The translations under genes and the position numbers were made by a program. A stretch of 9,528 nucleotides of DNA, taken from contig CABPCX010000047.1 in the NCBI GenBank assembly GCA_902406135.1, positions 1 to 9,528 on the forward strand. Reading direction: 5' to 3'. The notes beneath the pieces were generated by a model, which was not told the DNA's origin, searched no databases, and worked only from the letters and a program-made list of their open reading frames with translations. Positions 1-6,373 of this stretch are shown piece after piece. Numbering within the stretch: position 1 is the first letter of the stretch; each line of letters opens with the position of its first letter. Origin of the DNA: an uncultured Eubacteriales bacterium. Lineage in GTDB: Bacteria > Bacillota > Clostridia > Lachnospirales > Anaerotignaceae.

Positions 1-36
1 CAACGGAACTTCATCCGGCAGACTGACATTATCCAT
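1..36 (-). CDS. 5' end of an unidentified gene (truncated by window edge)
   Basis: Only the first 12 codons are visible, reading MDNVSLPDEVPL from an ATG at 36-34; the rest lies beyond the left edge. The call rests on context: a strong promoter lies upstream on the same strand, and an AGGTG-type ribosome binding site (complement of 46-50) sits about nine bases before the ATG, with AGGTAAAGG further upstream. The visible residues are too few to assign a family. It lies downstream of metK but is separated from it by a terminator and its own promoter, so it is probably transcribed independently. Confidence 0.6.
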   Translation of the reverse strand, partial: MDNVSLPDEVPL

Positions 37-103
37 AAAAAATCACACCTTTACCTCTTATTTTTTACTGTTTGCAAGAAAAAATGCCAACTTCTCTATT
101 ATT

Positions 104-132
104 AGTATATGCGTTTTAAAACATATCGTCAA
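104..132 (-). promoter_or_regulatory. Sigma-A type promoter for the left-edge gene
   Basis: On the minus strand a -35 box TTGACG (complement of 127-132) and a -10 box TATACT (complement of 104-109) are separated by 17 bp. The expected start is near position 97, giving a leader of about 60 nt before the ATG at 36. I saw no recognisable riboswitch or terminator hairpin in that leader. Confidence 0.7.
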
Positions 133-147
133 ATAAAATTATTGTAT

Positions 148-177
148 AAAAAAATAAAAGGCGGAATTAAATCCGCC
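148..177 (-). terminator. Intrinsic terminator of metK
   Basis: On the minus strand a 6-bp GC-rich stem (GGCGGA pairing with TCCGCC, 172-177 with 160-165) encloses a 6-nt loop and is followed by a U-rich tract (complement of 148-159). It begins 8 nt past the metK stop codon and separates metK from the left-edge gene. Confidence 0.9.
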
Positions 178-184
178 CTTTAAA

Positions 185-1357
185 TCAGAATTTGAATACA
201 TCAACTTTGTCTGTCTTTTCCCAGGGAAGATCAAGGTCTTTTCTTCCAAAATGACCGTAAGCAGCAGTCTGCTTGTAAATAGGTCTTCTTAAATCAAAGT
301 TCTTGATAATAGCCGCAGGTCTAAGGTCAAAGTTATCCTGAACAAGTTTTGTTATCTCTTCATCAGAAACTTTTCCTGTTCCGAAAGTATTGATAAGAAT
401 AGATACGGGCTTAGCTACACCGATGGCATAGGCAAGCTGTACCTGGCATTTTTTAGCTATACCGCTGGCAACGATATTCTTAGCTACATAACGTGCTGCG
501 TAGCAAGCTGAACGGTCTACCTTTGTGGGGTCCTTTCCTGAGAAAGCTCCGCCGCCGTGGCATGCATATCCGCCGTATGTGTCAACGATTATCTTTCTTC
601 CTGTAAGTCCGCTGTCGCCCTGAGGTCCGCCGATAACAAAACGTCCTGTAGGGTTGATGTAGTATTTTGTGCTGTCGCTTAAAAGTTCAGCGGGAATAAC
701 GGCTTTGATAACGTTTTCGATGATGTCTTCTCTTATCTGCTCCTGGCTTACTTCAGGGTCGTGCTGTGTTGAAATAACAACTGTGTCAACGGCTACAGGT
801 TTGTCATCTTCGTATAATACTGTTACCTGTGATTTTCCGTCGGGTCTGAGATAAGTAAGTGTTCCGTTTTTACGTACTTCTGAAAGTCTGCGTGTAAGAG
901 CATGGGCAAGATGTATAGGCATAGGCATATAATCATCTGTTTCATCGCAGGCATAACCGAACATCATTCCCTGGTCTCCGGCACCTGTATCAAACTCGCT
1001 TGTGTCTTCGCCTGTCTTGTTTTCAAGGGCTTTATCAACACCCATAGCGATGTCAGGTGACTGGCCATGGATAGATGTGATAACTGAGCATGTTTCGCAG
1101 TCAAAGCCATACTTTGCTCTGTCATATCCGATTTCTCTGACAGTATCTCTAACGATTTTTTCGATATCAACGTATGCGTTTGTAGTTATTTCGCCCATTA
1201 CAAATACAACACCTGTAGTTGTAGCCGTTTCGCAGGCAACTCTTGACATGGGGTCCTTTTCAAGGAGCGCATCAAGTATAGCATCTGATATCTGGTCACA
1301 CATTTTATCGGGATGTCCCTCAGTAACGGACTCCGATGTAAATAAACTTCTTGACAT
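185..1357 (-). CDS. metK: S-adenosylmethionine synthetase (methionine adenosyltransferase)
   Basis: This cytosolic enzyme makes S-adenosylmethionine from methionine and ATP, releasing phosphate and diphosphate, and supplies methyl groups and the SAM used by radical enzymes. The 390-aa product has the usual family length. It carries GHPDK near residues 14-18 (ATP/methionine site), the hallmark GAGDQG at 125-130, and the glycine-rich [14 protein letters not shown] signature near residues 267-280. The ATG at 1357 follows an AAGGAAGG ribosome binding site with about 5 nt spacing. The leader contains a SAM-I riboswitch and a terminator, so expression is expected to fall when SAM is plentiful. No key motif is missing. 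Confidence 0.98.
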   Translation of the reverse strand: MSRSLFTSESVTEGHPDKMCDQISDAILDALLEKDPMSRVACETATTTGVVFVMGEITTNAYVDIEKIVRDTVREIGYDRAKYGFDCETCSVITSIHGQSPDIAMGVDKALENKTGEDTSEFDTGAGDQGMMFGYACDETDDYMPMPIHLAHALTRRLSEVRKNGTLTYLRPDGKSQVTVLYEDDKPVAVDTVVISTQHDPEVSQEQIREDIIENVIKAVIPAELLSDSTKYYINPTGRFVIGGPQGDSGLTGRKIIVDTYGGYACHGGGAFSGKDPTKVDRSACYAARYVAKNIVASGIAKKCQVQLAYAIGVAKPVSILINTFGTGKVSDEEITKLVQDNFDLRPAAIIKNFDLRRPIYKQTAAYGHFGRKDLDLPWEKTDKVDVFKF

Positions 1358-1382
1358 TCTAACCTTCCTTTCATTTTGAGAG

Positions 1383-1410
1383 GGAAAAAGAAAAAGCCCC
1401 GCAGGGCTTT
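1383..1410 (-). terminator. S-box expression-platform terminator
   Basis: On the minus strand AAAGCCC and GGGCTTT form a 7-bp stem around the tetraloop TGCG, followed by UU-C-UUUUU. It lies between the SAM aptamer and the metK ribosome binding site, the position expected of the SAM-responsive terminator. Its loop and 3' arm contain TGCGGGG, the perfect complement of CCCCGCA at the 5' side of aptamer helix P4. Confidence 0.9.
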
Positions 1411-1422
1411 AATTCTATAAAA

Positions 1423-1517
1423 CTTATCTTCCGCAAATAAATGCGGGGGAATTGGCACCGTGCATCTGCCGGTTGCCGGGTTTCACAGGGCCCTGTCCCT
1501 CTACCACTCTTGATAAG
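1423..1517 (-). promoter_or_regulatory. SAM-I (S-box) riboswitch aptamer controlling metK
   Basis: Read on the minus strand, the region matches the S-box core closely. P1 is CTTATC (1512-1517) pairing with GATAAG (1423-1428), followed by AAGAGTGGTAGAGGGA, then GAAACCCGGCAACC, GGTGCCAATTCC and a final GCGGAAGATAAG. P4 is CCGCA/TGCGG around a TTTATT loop. In this class SAM binding stabilises P1, which favours the downstream terminator and shuts off the gene. The position upstream of metK is a classical S-box arrangement. Confidence 0.97.
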
Positions 1518-1539
1518 ATATTTTATTTATTTTGAAAGT

Positions 1540-1568
1540 ATTATATAATATAAACTTTGTTTTGTCAT
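1540..1568 (-). promoter_or_regulatory. Sigma-A type promoter of the metK S-box transcript
   Basis: On the minus strand a -35 box ATGACA (complement of 1563-1568) and a perfect -10 box TATAAT (complement of 1540-1545) are 17 bp apart. The expected start near 1533 lies about 16 nt before the first P1 strand, so the transcript includes the whole aptamer. Confidence 0.8.
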
Positions 1569-1637
1569 TACCCAAATATCACGAAGTGTCAGGCACGTCC
1601 GATTATATTTGTTGTAAACAGTCATAAAAACCATATA

Positions 1638-3023
1638 TCATTTATGAGATTTATTACCCAGTTTGAATATAAGGCCGACTATCATTATTACCGCATATAC
1701 AACAAGATAGCAGAGGACGGTTTTAACTCCGTGGGAGAGGAATGCAGCGTACACCATAAACAAGCTTCCTGCTATTGAAAGAAGGGGAGCTATGAAACGG
1801 TTAAATACGCCAAATCCCTTTTCCTTTATGGCTATCATAAGGAATATGGGGATATACATGGCATAGAGAGTAACAATTGGAAGCTCTGATGAGTCAAAGC
1901 TGAAGATTCCAAACCAGGGTGTTTCCGCAAGGTTTGCGCCATAGTAATAAAACAGCCATGCATAGCATATAAAAAGTCCGACTATAGCTGAGTTTGTAGG
2001 CATTTTTGTCTTGCTGTCAACGGAGCTGAAAATTTCTTCGTTTCTGACTGCGAGGGAATAAATACCCCTTACACTTGCCAGCATAAATCCGTTTAATGTT
2101 CCAAGACATGAAATGATTACAAATACCATAAGGAGTGTACCGCCGTATACTCCGAATATATTTGAAAAGGCTGTTTTAACGCCTGTTTCCGCACCTGCTA
2201 TCATAGTGAGGTTGTCAGCCGCTCCGGCAAGACCCACATAATAAAGAATATATATGAGAGCTATAAGAACAGTACCTCCGACAAGGGCTATGGGAAGGTT
2301 TCTCTTTGAGTTTTTAAGCTCTGAGTTTATTGATGTGGCGATTATCCACCCTTCGTATGCAAAGGCAGCCGCAACGACAGCCGTAAGAAGGGGACTTTCC
2401 ACGGGTACATAATCGGGTTTTACGGCAGCTATCTCAGCGGCTGTAGGAATAACAGTAAAGTTGGCAATTGTAGTTCCGTTTTTGATACCGATGGCTGTAC
2501 CTATTATACCCATAAGGAAAAGAGGTATAAGCTTAATTACCGTAGCAGTTACCTGCACCTTTCCCGCAAGACGGGGAGAAAGAGCATTTACCGCATAGCT
2601 GGCACACATAAAAAGACCTGCTATCATCATACAGGTGCCGCCTGTAACATCGGGCACGCCTAAAAGTACACAGGTGTAACGTGCGGCTATCCACGCAAGG
2701 ACGGAAGCAAGGGTAGGTGAATAAATAACCGATATGAACCAGCCCATATAGTAGGCGTATCCTTTTCCTACAACGGTTTCGGCATAGTCTACGATACCGT
2801 TTACTTTTTCGTATTTAGAGGCCATAAGTGAAAATGTGTAAGCGCATACGAGCATTATGAGGGCTCCGATTATCCAGGCCAGTATTGCGGTAGGAAGGTC
2901 GCCGCCGGTAGCCGTAAGTATTTTTTCCGCCTTGAAAAATACACCGCTTCCGATAACGATGCCCACAACCATACATATCGCCGTCACAAGTCCGTAACGC
3001 TTTTCAAGTTGATTGTTTTCCAT
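1638..3023 (-). CDS. APC-superfamily amino-acid permease (SteT/LAT-like)
   Basis: This is an integral membrane transporter, probably an amino-acid antiporter or proton symporter. The 461-aa length and near-continuous hydrophobic segments fit the 12-helix APC fold. The diagnostic motif GIVIGSGVFF lies at residues 21-30 in the first helix, where the family's unwound segment binds the substrate amino and carboxyl groups. The overall pattern resembles serine/threonine exchangers of the SteT group, but the substrate cannot be read from the sequence. The ATG at 3023 follows AAGGAGAA with good spacing. The gene has its own promoter. No clear terminator follows, and metK lies downstream on the same strand. 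Its leader shows no S-box or T-box, so there is no direct sign that it is a methionine transporter. Confidence 0.88.
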   Translation of the reverse strand: MENNQLEKRYGLVTAICMVVGIVIGSGVFFKAEKILTATGGDLPTAILAWIIGALIMLVCAYTFSLMASKYEKVNGIVDYAETVVGKGYAYYMGWFISVIYSPTLASVLAWIAARYTCVLLGVPDVTGGTCMMIAGLFMCASYAVNALSPRLAGKVQVTATVIKLIPLFLMGIIGTAIGIKNGTTIANFTVIPTAAEIAAVKPDYVPVESPLLTAVVAAAFAYEGWIIATSINSELKNSKRNLPIALVGGTVLIALIYILYYVGLAGAADNLTMIAGAETGVKTAFSNIFGVYGGTLLMVFVIISCLGTLNGFMLASVRGIYSLAVRNEEIFSSVDSKTKMPTNSAIVGLFICYAWLFYYYGANLAETPWFGIFSFDSSELPIVTLYAMYIPIFLMIAIKEKGFGVFNRFIAPLLSIAGSLFMVYAAFLSHGVKTVLCYLVVYAVIMIVGLIFKLGNKSHK

Positions 3024-3033
3024 AGTATTCTCC

Positions 3034-3095
3034 TTTTTATTTACTTCTTTATGATGTAAATATTCCGCTTTTATATTATTTGCGGGAAATCACAC
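3034..3095 (-). other. Possible hairpins in the permease leader
   Basis: Read on the minus strand, the leader can form two small stems. One pairs TTCC(C)GC with GCGGAA and has one bulged C; the other is a 7-bp AU-rich stem, TATTTAC with GTAAATA, whose 3' arm ends just before the AAAAAGGAG ribosome binding site. There is no U-tract, so neither is an intrinsic terminator. A role in translation or RNA stability is possible but unproven. Confidence 0.35.
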
Positions 3096-3116
3096 ATATA
3101 TTAACGTAGAAACTTA

Positions 3117-3145
3117 ATTATAAATTATTGCAGAGACAAGGTCAA
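3117..3145 (-). promoter_or_regulatory. Sigma-A type promoter of the permease
   Basis: On the minus strand a -35 box TTGACC (complement of 3140-3145) and a perfect -10 box TATAAT (complement of 3117-3122) are 17 bp apart. The expected start is near 3110, giving a leader of about 87 nt. Confidence 0.82.
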
Positions 3146-3260
3146 CAGAATAGAGGCAGAATTTGAGCCTTTATTGCAAAAAAATATATTTAATGAAAAA
3201 AATCACAGCTTAATGTTACAGAAAACAAAAAGAGCCGGCGGACGTACAGGATGCTTTGTC

Positions 3261-3289
3261 TTGACGTAAAAAATGGTATCTGATATACT
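3261..3289 (+). promoter_or_regulatory. Sigma-A type promoter of mntP with extended -10
   Basis: TTGACG (3261-3266) and TATACT (3284-3289) are 17 bp apart. A TG dinucleotide at 3281-3282 adds an extended -10 element. The 9-bp palindrome TATCTGATA (3277-3285) overlaps the -10 box. The expected start is near 3296, inside a small inverted repeat, AATCG..CGATT (3291-3307), that could be an operator for a metal-responsive repressor; this last point is inference. Confidence 0.8.
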
Positions 3290-3311
3290 GAATCGAAATA
3301 ATCGATTTGAC

Positions 3312-3333
3312 CGGGCCTTTGGGCTCGTTTTTT
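3312..3333 (+). terminator. Terminator-like hairpin in the mntP leader (possible attenuator)
   Basis: CGGGCC (3312-3317) pairs with GGCTCG (3322-3327), six pairs including one G-U, around the loop TTTG, followed by six T residues (3328-3333). It lies after the mntP promoter and 28 nt before the likely start codon. That position suggests attenuation of mntP transcription. The leader upstream of the hairpin is only about 15 nt, too short for a known metal-sensing aptamer. Confidence 0.65.
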
Positions 3334-3361
3334 CTGAAAATACTTGAAGGGAATGTTTTTG

Positions 3362-3919
3362 ATGAATCTGGCTGAATTATTTATACTTGCGGTCGGCCTT
3401 TCCATGGACGCCTTTGCCGTATCAATATGTAAAGGTCTTTCACTGGCGAAAACAAGGGTCAGGGACAGTGTAACGGCAGGAGTTTACTTTGGTGGTTTTC
3501 AGGCTCTTATGCCCTTTATAGGATATATGCTTGGAATAAGATTTCAGGCGCTTATACAGAATATAGACCATTGGATAGCCTTTATACTTTTGTGTGTCAT
3601 AGGAATAAATATGATAAGGGAAGCAAAGGAAGACGAGGAATGTTCGGCATCCATGGGAGTAAAAACAATGATACCCCTTGCCGTAGCAACAAGTATAGAC
3701 GCCCTTGCCGTGGGAGTGACATTTGCCTTTCTTAGTGTGGATATAATACCGGCCATAACGCTTATAGGCATTACGACATTTGCCTTTTCGGCGGCCGGAG
3801 TTAAAATCGGAAGCGTATTCGGCTCAAAATATAAGGCCGGAGCGGAAATAGCCGGAGGAGTAGTGCTTGTAATAATAGGAACAAAAATTCTCCTGGAGCA
3901 TCTTGGTATACTTCCATGA
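3362..3919 (+). CDS. mntP: Manganese efflux pump MntP
   Basis: This small inner-membrane protein exports Mn(II) and protects against manganese excess. From the ATG at 3362 it is 185 aa with about six hydrophobic segments, the size and pattern of the MntP (DUF204/YebN) family. The two internal half-repeats carry the acidic motifs [10 protein letters not shown] (Asp16) and [10 protein letters not shown] (Asp113), matching transmembrane acidic residues needed for transport in characterised MntP proteins. I chose 3362 because GAAGGGA (3346-3352) lies nine bases upstream; a TTG at 3344 or ATG at 3353 in the same frame would place the ribosome binding site inside or against the coding sequence. The gene is monocistronic, with its own promoter, a leader hairpin and a strong terminator. 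No yybP-ykoY manganese riboswitch core is visible. Confidence 0.93.
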   Translation: MNLAELFILAVGLSMDAFAVSICKGLSLAKTRVRDSVTAGVYFGGFQALMPFIGYMLGIRFQALIQNIDHWIAFILLCVIGINMIREAKEDEECSASMGVKTMIPLAVATSIDALAVGVTFAFLSVDIIPAITLIGITTFAFSAAGVKIGSVFGSKYKAGAEIAGGVVLVIIGTKILLEHLGILP

Positions 3920-3935
3920 TATTAGATTATTTTGA

Positions 3936-3964
3936 CCCTGTACAGAAATGTACAGGGCTTTTTT
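3936..3964 (+). terminator. Intrinsic terminator of mntP
   Basis: CCCTGTACA (3936-3944) pairs perfectly with TGTACAGGG (3949-3957) around a GAAA tetraloop, followed by a six-T tract (3959-3964). It starts 17 nt after the mntP stop. The -35 box of the next promoter begins just two bases after the T-tract. Confidence 0.95.
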
Positions 3965-3965
3965 A

Positions 3966-3994
3966 TTGACATATAAAAACAGGTGTTATATACT
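3966..3994 (+). promoter_or_regulatory. Near-consensus promoter of the regulator/ABC operon
   Basis: A perfect -35 box TTGACA (3966-3971) and a -10 box TATACT (3989-3994) are 17 bp apart. The expected start is near 4001. It is the strongest-looking promoter in the window, which fits a gene set held down by a repressor rather than one needing only activation; that reading is inference. Confidence 0.87.
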
Positions 3995-3999
3995 CTGTC

Positions 4000-4015
4000 T
4001 GTCTCAAATGATACA
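4000..4015 (+). promoter_or_regulatory. Candidate operator of the Crp/Fnr-type regulator
   Basis: TGTCTCAAATGATACA is an inverted repeat of the form TGTnTC-N4-GAnACA with one mismatch per half. It starts six bases downstream of the -10 box, over the predicted transcription start. Two-fold symmetric sites with TGT..ACA ends are typical of Crp/Fnr proteins, and the first gene of the operon encodes one. Binding here would be expected to repress. No second clear copy was found in the window. Confidence 0.5.
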
Positions 4016-4029
4016 AAATGAGGTGCGGT

Positions 4030-4710
4030 ATGGAGAAAATAGATGATAAGTCAAAGAAAAGATATATCAATATACTGAGACGTAATTTTTTGTTTGACCA
4101 GGCGGATGACTTTCCAATGGAAAAACTGCTGAATGATGAAAGGGCGGAATGGCTTTCCTTTGAAAAGGGAGAAACCATCTATGGATATGACGATTACAAA
4201 AACAGTCTCGGCATAATACTGAAGGGAAGGGTTTCGGTAAAAAAGGACAGGACAAGGGGAATACTGTTCAATACACTGAAAGCCGGCGATGCCTTCGGTG
4301 GTGCGGTGCTTTTTGGAAAGGGGCCGTTTATTGCGGATATCGTTTCCCAGAGCAGGAGCGACATTGTTTTTATTTCGTCTGACCTTATGAGGGAGCTTAT
4401 GACGTCTTCGGACAAAATAAATATGAATTATATAGAGTATCTTACCGCGTCACTGGCTTTTCTGAATGAGAGACTTGATATTTTTTCTGCCGGAGGAGCG
4501 GAAGAAAGAACATTAAGGTATCTTAATATAAAATGCAGGCAGACCGAAGACGGGTGCTATATGGCTGACGGAATGAGTATGACAGACCTGGCGGAATACC
4601 TTCTGGTGGGGAGAGCCACACTATATAGAATACTCAGCGAGTTTGAGCAGAAAGGAATCATCAGAAAAGACGGAAGAAAAATTTATTTGATTAAAGGAGA
4701 ATCGATATGA
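4030..4710 (+). CDS. Crp/Fnr-family transcriptional regulator
   Basis: This cytosolic DNA-binding protein probably controls the ABC transporter genes that follow. From the ATG at 4030 it is 226 aa, the usual Crp/Fnr size. Residues about 35-130 form the beta-roll effector domain (WLSFEKGETIYGY, then GIILKGRVSV and AGDAFGGAVLFG), a long dimerisation helix follows, and residues about 182-211 (MSMTDLAEYL, then VGRATLYRIL) are the winged helix-turn-helix. The phosphate-binding cassette of cAMP-binding members is not conserved and there is no N-terminal cysteine cluster as in Fnr, so neither cAMP nor an iron-sulfur cluster is the likely signal; the effector is unknown. I prefer ATG 4030 to ATG 4018 because GAGGTG (4020-4025) is well placed for it. 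The stop overlaps the next start as ATGA. Confidence 0.9.
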   Translation: MEKIDDKSKKRYINILRRNFLFDQADDFPMEKLLNDERAEWLSFEKGETIYGYDDYKNSLGIILKGRVSVKKDRTRGILFNTLKAGDAFGGAVLFGKGPFIADIVSQSRSDIVFISSDLMRELMTSSDKINMNYIEYLTASLAFLNERLDIFSAGGAEERTLRYLNIKCRQTEDGCYMADGMSMTDLAEYLLVGRATLYRILSEFEQKGIIRKDGRKIYLIKGESI

Positions 4711-5666
4711 AAAAATTAATTTCTTATGTGGCTTTAGCCGTAACAGCTTTATCGGTTTTTACAGGATGTGCGTCAAGCAGTAAAACGGAAATAAATGTGG
4801 GAGTAATAAAAGGACCTACGGGCATAGGTACGGTAGAGCTTATGGAAAAAAGCGAAAGGGGAGAAACAGAAGGGCTCTATAATATATCGGTAGCCGCATC
4901 AGCCGACGAAGTAAACGGAAAGATTGCCAAGGGAGAGCTTGACATAGCGGCAGTGCCTACCAATGTGGCGCCGCTTCTTTATAATAAGGATAACGGAGCA
5001 TATTCAGTGCTTGCAGTAAATACCCTTGGAGTACTTTATGTGCTTGAAAACGGAAATACCGTAAACAGTGTCCAGGACTTATCGGGAAAGACAATATATA
5101 TGGCAGGACAGGGCGCTGTACCCGAATATGTAATAAACTATATACTTGAGAAAAACGGCATAGATGATACGGAAATAGTATTTATGACTGAGCATACAGA
5201 GGCGGCAGCGGCCTTAGCCGACGGAAGGGCTGACATAGTTATTCTTCCCGAGCCCAATGTAACGGCGGCAATGATGCAGAATGAAAACATAAGAATAGCC
5301 CTTGATTTAACGGAAGAATGGAAAAACGTAAGCGGAAACGATATGGCCATGGGATGTATAATAGTAAGAAATGATTTTCTGAAAGATAATAAGGAAGCCG
5401 TTGATACATTCCTTGACGAATATGAAGACAGCATAGAGTATGTCAACGAAAATACAGCGGAGGCTGCACAGCTTGTTGAGAAATACGGAATAATGGCGTC
5501 TGCCAAAGCTGCCGAAAAAGCCATACCCAACTGCAATATCGTTTATATAGACGGCGATGATATGAAGAATATTCTTTCTGATTTTTACGGAGTGCTCTAT
5601 GAAGCAAATCCCAAGTCAATAGGAGGAAACCTGCCGGGAGCGGATTTTTATTATGAAGAAAACTAA
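4707..5666 (+). CDS. ABC transporter substrate-binding lipoprotein (NitT/TauT-like)
   Basis: This is a membrane-anchored extracellular solute receptor that delivers its ligand to the permease encoded next. The 319-aa precursor starts with a Lys-rich N-terminus and hydrophobic core ending in the lipobox VFTGC, with Cys21 as the expected lipidated residue. The mature part begins INVGVIKGPTGIGTVELM, then has DIAAVPTNVAPLLYN, LAVNTLGVLYVLENG and DLSGKTIYMAGQG, the pattern of the NMT1/THI5-like and SsuA/TauA group. Substrates across that group include sulfonates, nitrate, bicarbonate and pyrimidine precursors, and nothing here decides between them. The ATG overlaps the regulator stop by four bases and follows AAAGGAG with 7 nt spacing, so translation is probably coupled. 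Its end overlaps the permease gene by 14 bases. Confidence 0.88.
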   Translation: MKKLISYVALAVTALSVFTGCASSSKTEINVGVIKGPTGIGTVELMEKSERGETEGLYNISVAASADEVNGKIAKGELDIAAVPTNVAPLLYNKDNGAYSVLAVNTLGVLYVLENGNTVNSVQDLSGKTIYMAGQGAVPEYVINYILEKNGIDDTEIVFMTEHTEAAAALADGRADIVILPEPNVTAAMMQNENIRIALDLTEEWKNVSGNDMAMGCIIVRNDFLKDNKEAVDTFLDEYEDSIEYVNENTAEAAQLVEKYGIMASAKAAEKAIPNCNIVYIDGDDMKNILSDFYGVLYEANPKSIGGNLPGADFYYEEN

Positions 5667-6372
5667 AAAGTTTATAGTATTCGTATTTTGGATACTTGTC
5701 TGGCAGGCACTATATATGGCCATCGGAAAGGACATAATATTTGCTTCGCCTGTCGGCACATTGAAAGTGATGATAAATTTAATAACGACCGCCGAATTTT
5801 ACAAAATAATAGGACTTTCTTTTATAAGGACGGCAGCGGGATTTTTTGCGGGAGCGCTTACGGGAATATTTCTTGGCAGTATATCGGTATTTAATAATAC
5901 CGTAAAGTCATTTATAAATCCGTTTATAGACATTGTCAGAGCCGCTCCCGTGGCTTCGTTTATAATACTGGCGCTTATATGGATAAAGACAGGATTTATC
6001 CCGGTGTTTATTTCGTTTCTGACGGTAGTGCCCATAGTATGGAGCAGTATACTTACGGGCGCGGAATCCGTTGATATAAAGCTTTTGGAAATGGCCCAGG
6101 TATTTGAATATCCTTTTACGGTGAAATTAAAAAAGATATATGTGCCTGCCGTAAAGCCATATCTTAAGGCTGCGGCCGTTACCGGTGTGGGCTTTGCTTT
6201 TAAAAGCGGCATAGCAGCGGAAATAATAGCTTCTCCTGTTTTTTCAATCGGAAGAAAACTTCAGGAGTCCAGGATATATTTTGAAACTGCCGAGCTTTTT
6301 GCCTGGACGGCGGTGGTAATTATACTCAGTATGATTTTTGAAAAACTGCTGGTCAAGGTGGTGGGAAGATAA
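5653..6372 (+). CDS. ABC transporter permease (NitT/TauT-like, BPD_transp_1 fold)
   Basis: This is the membrane channel subunit of the importer. The 239-aa product shows about six hydrophobic segments, the first near residues 7-25 and the last just before the C-terminus. The cytoplasmic EAA loop, which docks onto the ATPase, is recognisable at residues 146-170 (EMAQVFEYPF, then VKLKKIYVPAVKP). Its usual glycine is Glu152 here, a departure from TauC/SsuC-type loops. The gene begins inside the substrate-binding protein gene (14-base overlap), which suggests translational coupling, since the upstream GGGAG motif lies rather far from the ATG. The ATPase gene begins one base after its stop. Confidence 0.9.
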   Translation: MKKTKKFIVFVFWILVWQALYMAIGKDIIFASPVGTLKVMINLITTAEFYKIIGLSFIRTAAGFFAGALTGIFLGSISVFNNTVKSFINPFIDIVRAAPVASFIILALIWIKTGFIPVFISFLTVVPIVWSSILTGAESVDIKLLEMAQVFEYPFTVKLKKIYVPAVKPYLKAAAVTGVGFAFKSGIAAEIIASPVFSIGRKLQESRIYFETAELFAWTAVVIILSMIFEKLLVKVVGR

Positions 6373-6373
6373 A

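Larger units (their letters stand above)
3024..3361. other. Divergent intergenic region between the permease and mntP
   Basis: This gene-free stretch of 338 bases holds two back-to-back promoters. The permease promoter reads left (boxes at 3117-3145) with a leader of about 87 nt. The mntP promoter reads right (boxes at 3261-3289) with a leader of about 66 nt. The stretch between the two -35 boxes (about 3146-3260) is AT-rich and shows no reading frame I would defend and no convincing terminator. It contains a second copy of the 8-mer TTATTGCA (3171-3178); the first (3125-3132) lies inside the permease promoter spacer. Confidence 0.7.

Noticed and set aside
1557..1778. Small plus-strand reading frame overlapping the permease 3' end
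   Set aside because: It covers the metK promoter and the antisense of the permease gene, lacks a ribosome binding site and has no recognisable protein features.
3024..3110. A SAM, T-box or other known amino-acid-responsive leader on the permease
   Set aside because: The leader lacks S-box and T-box core sequences and has no terminator with a U-tract; only small AU-rich stems are visible.
3190..3361. A yybP-ykoY manganese riboswitch upstream of mntP
   Set aside because: The conserved core elements are not present, and the predicted leader after the promoter is too short to hold the aptamer.
6338..6373. Start of the ATPase gene at ATG 6338
   Set aside because: The added 12 residues are Trp-rich and encoded within the permease gene; ATG 6374 aligns with the normal N-terminus of ABC ATPases.
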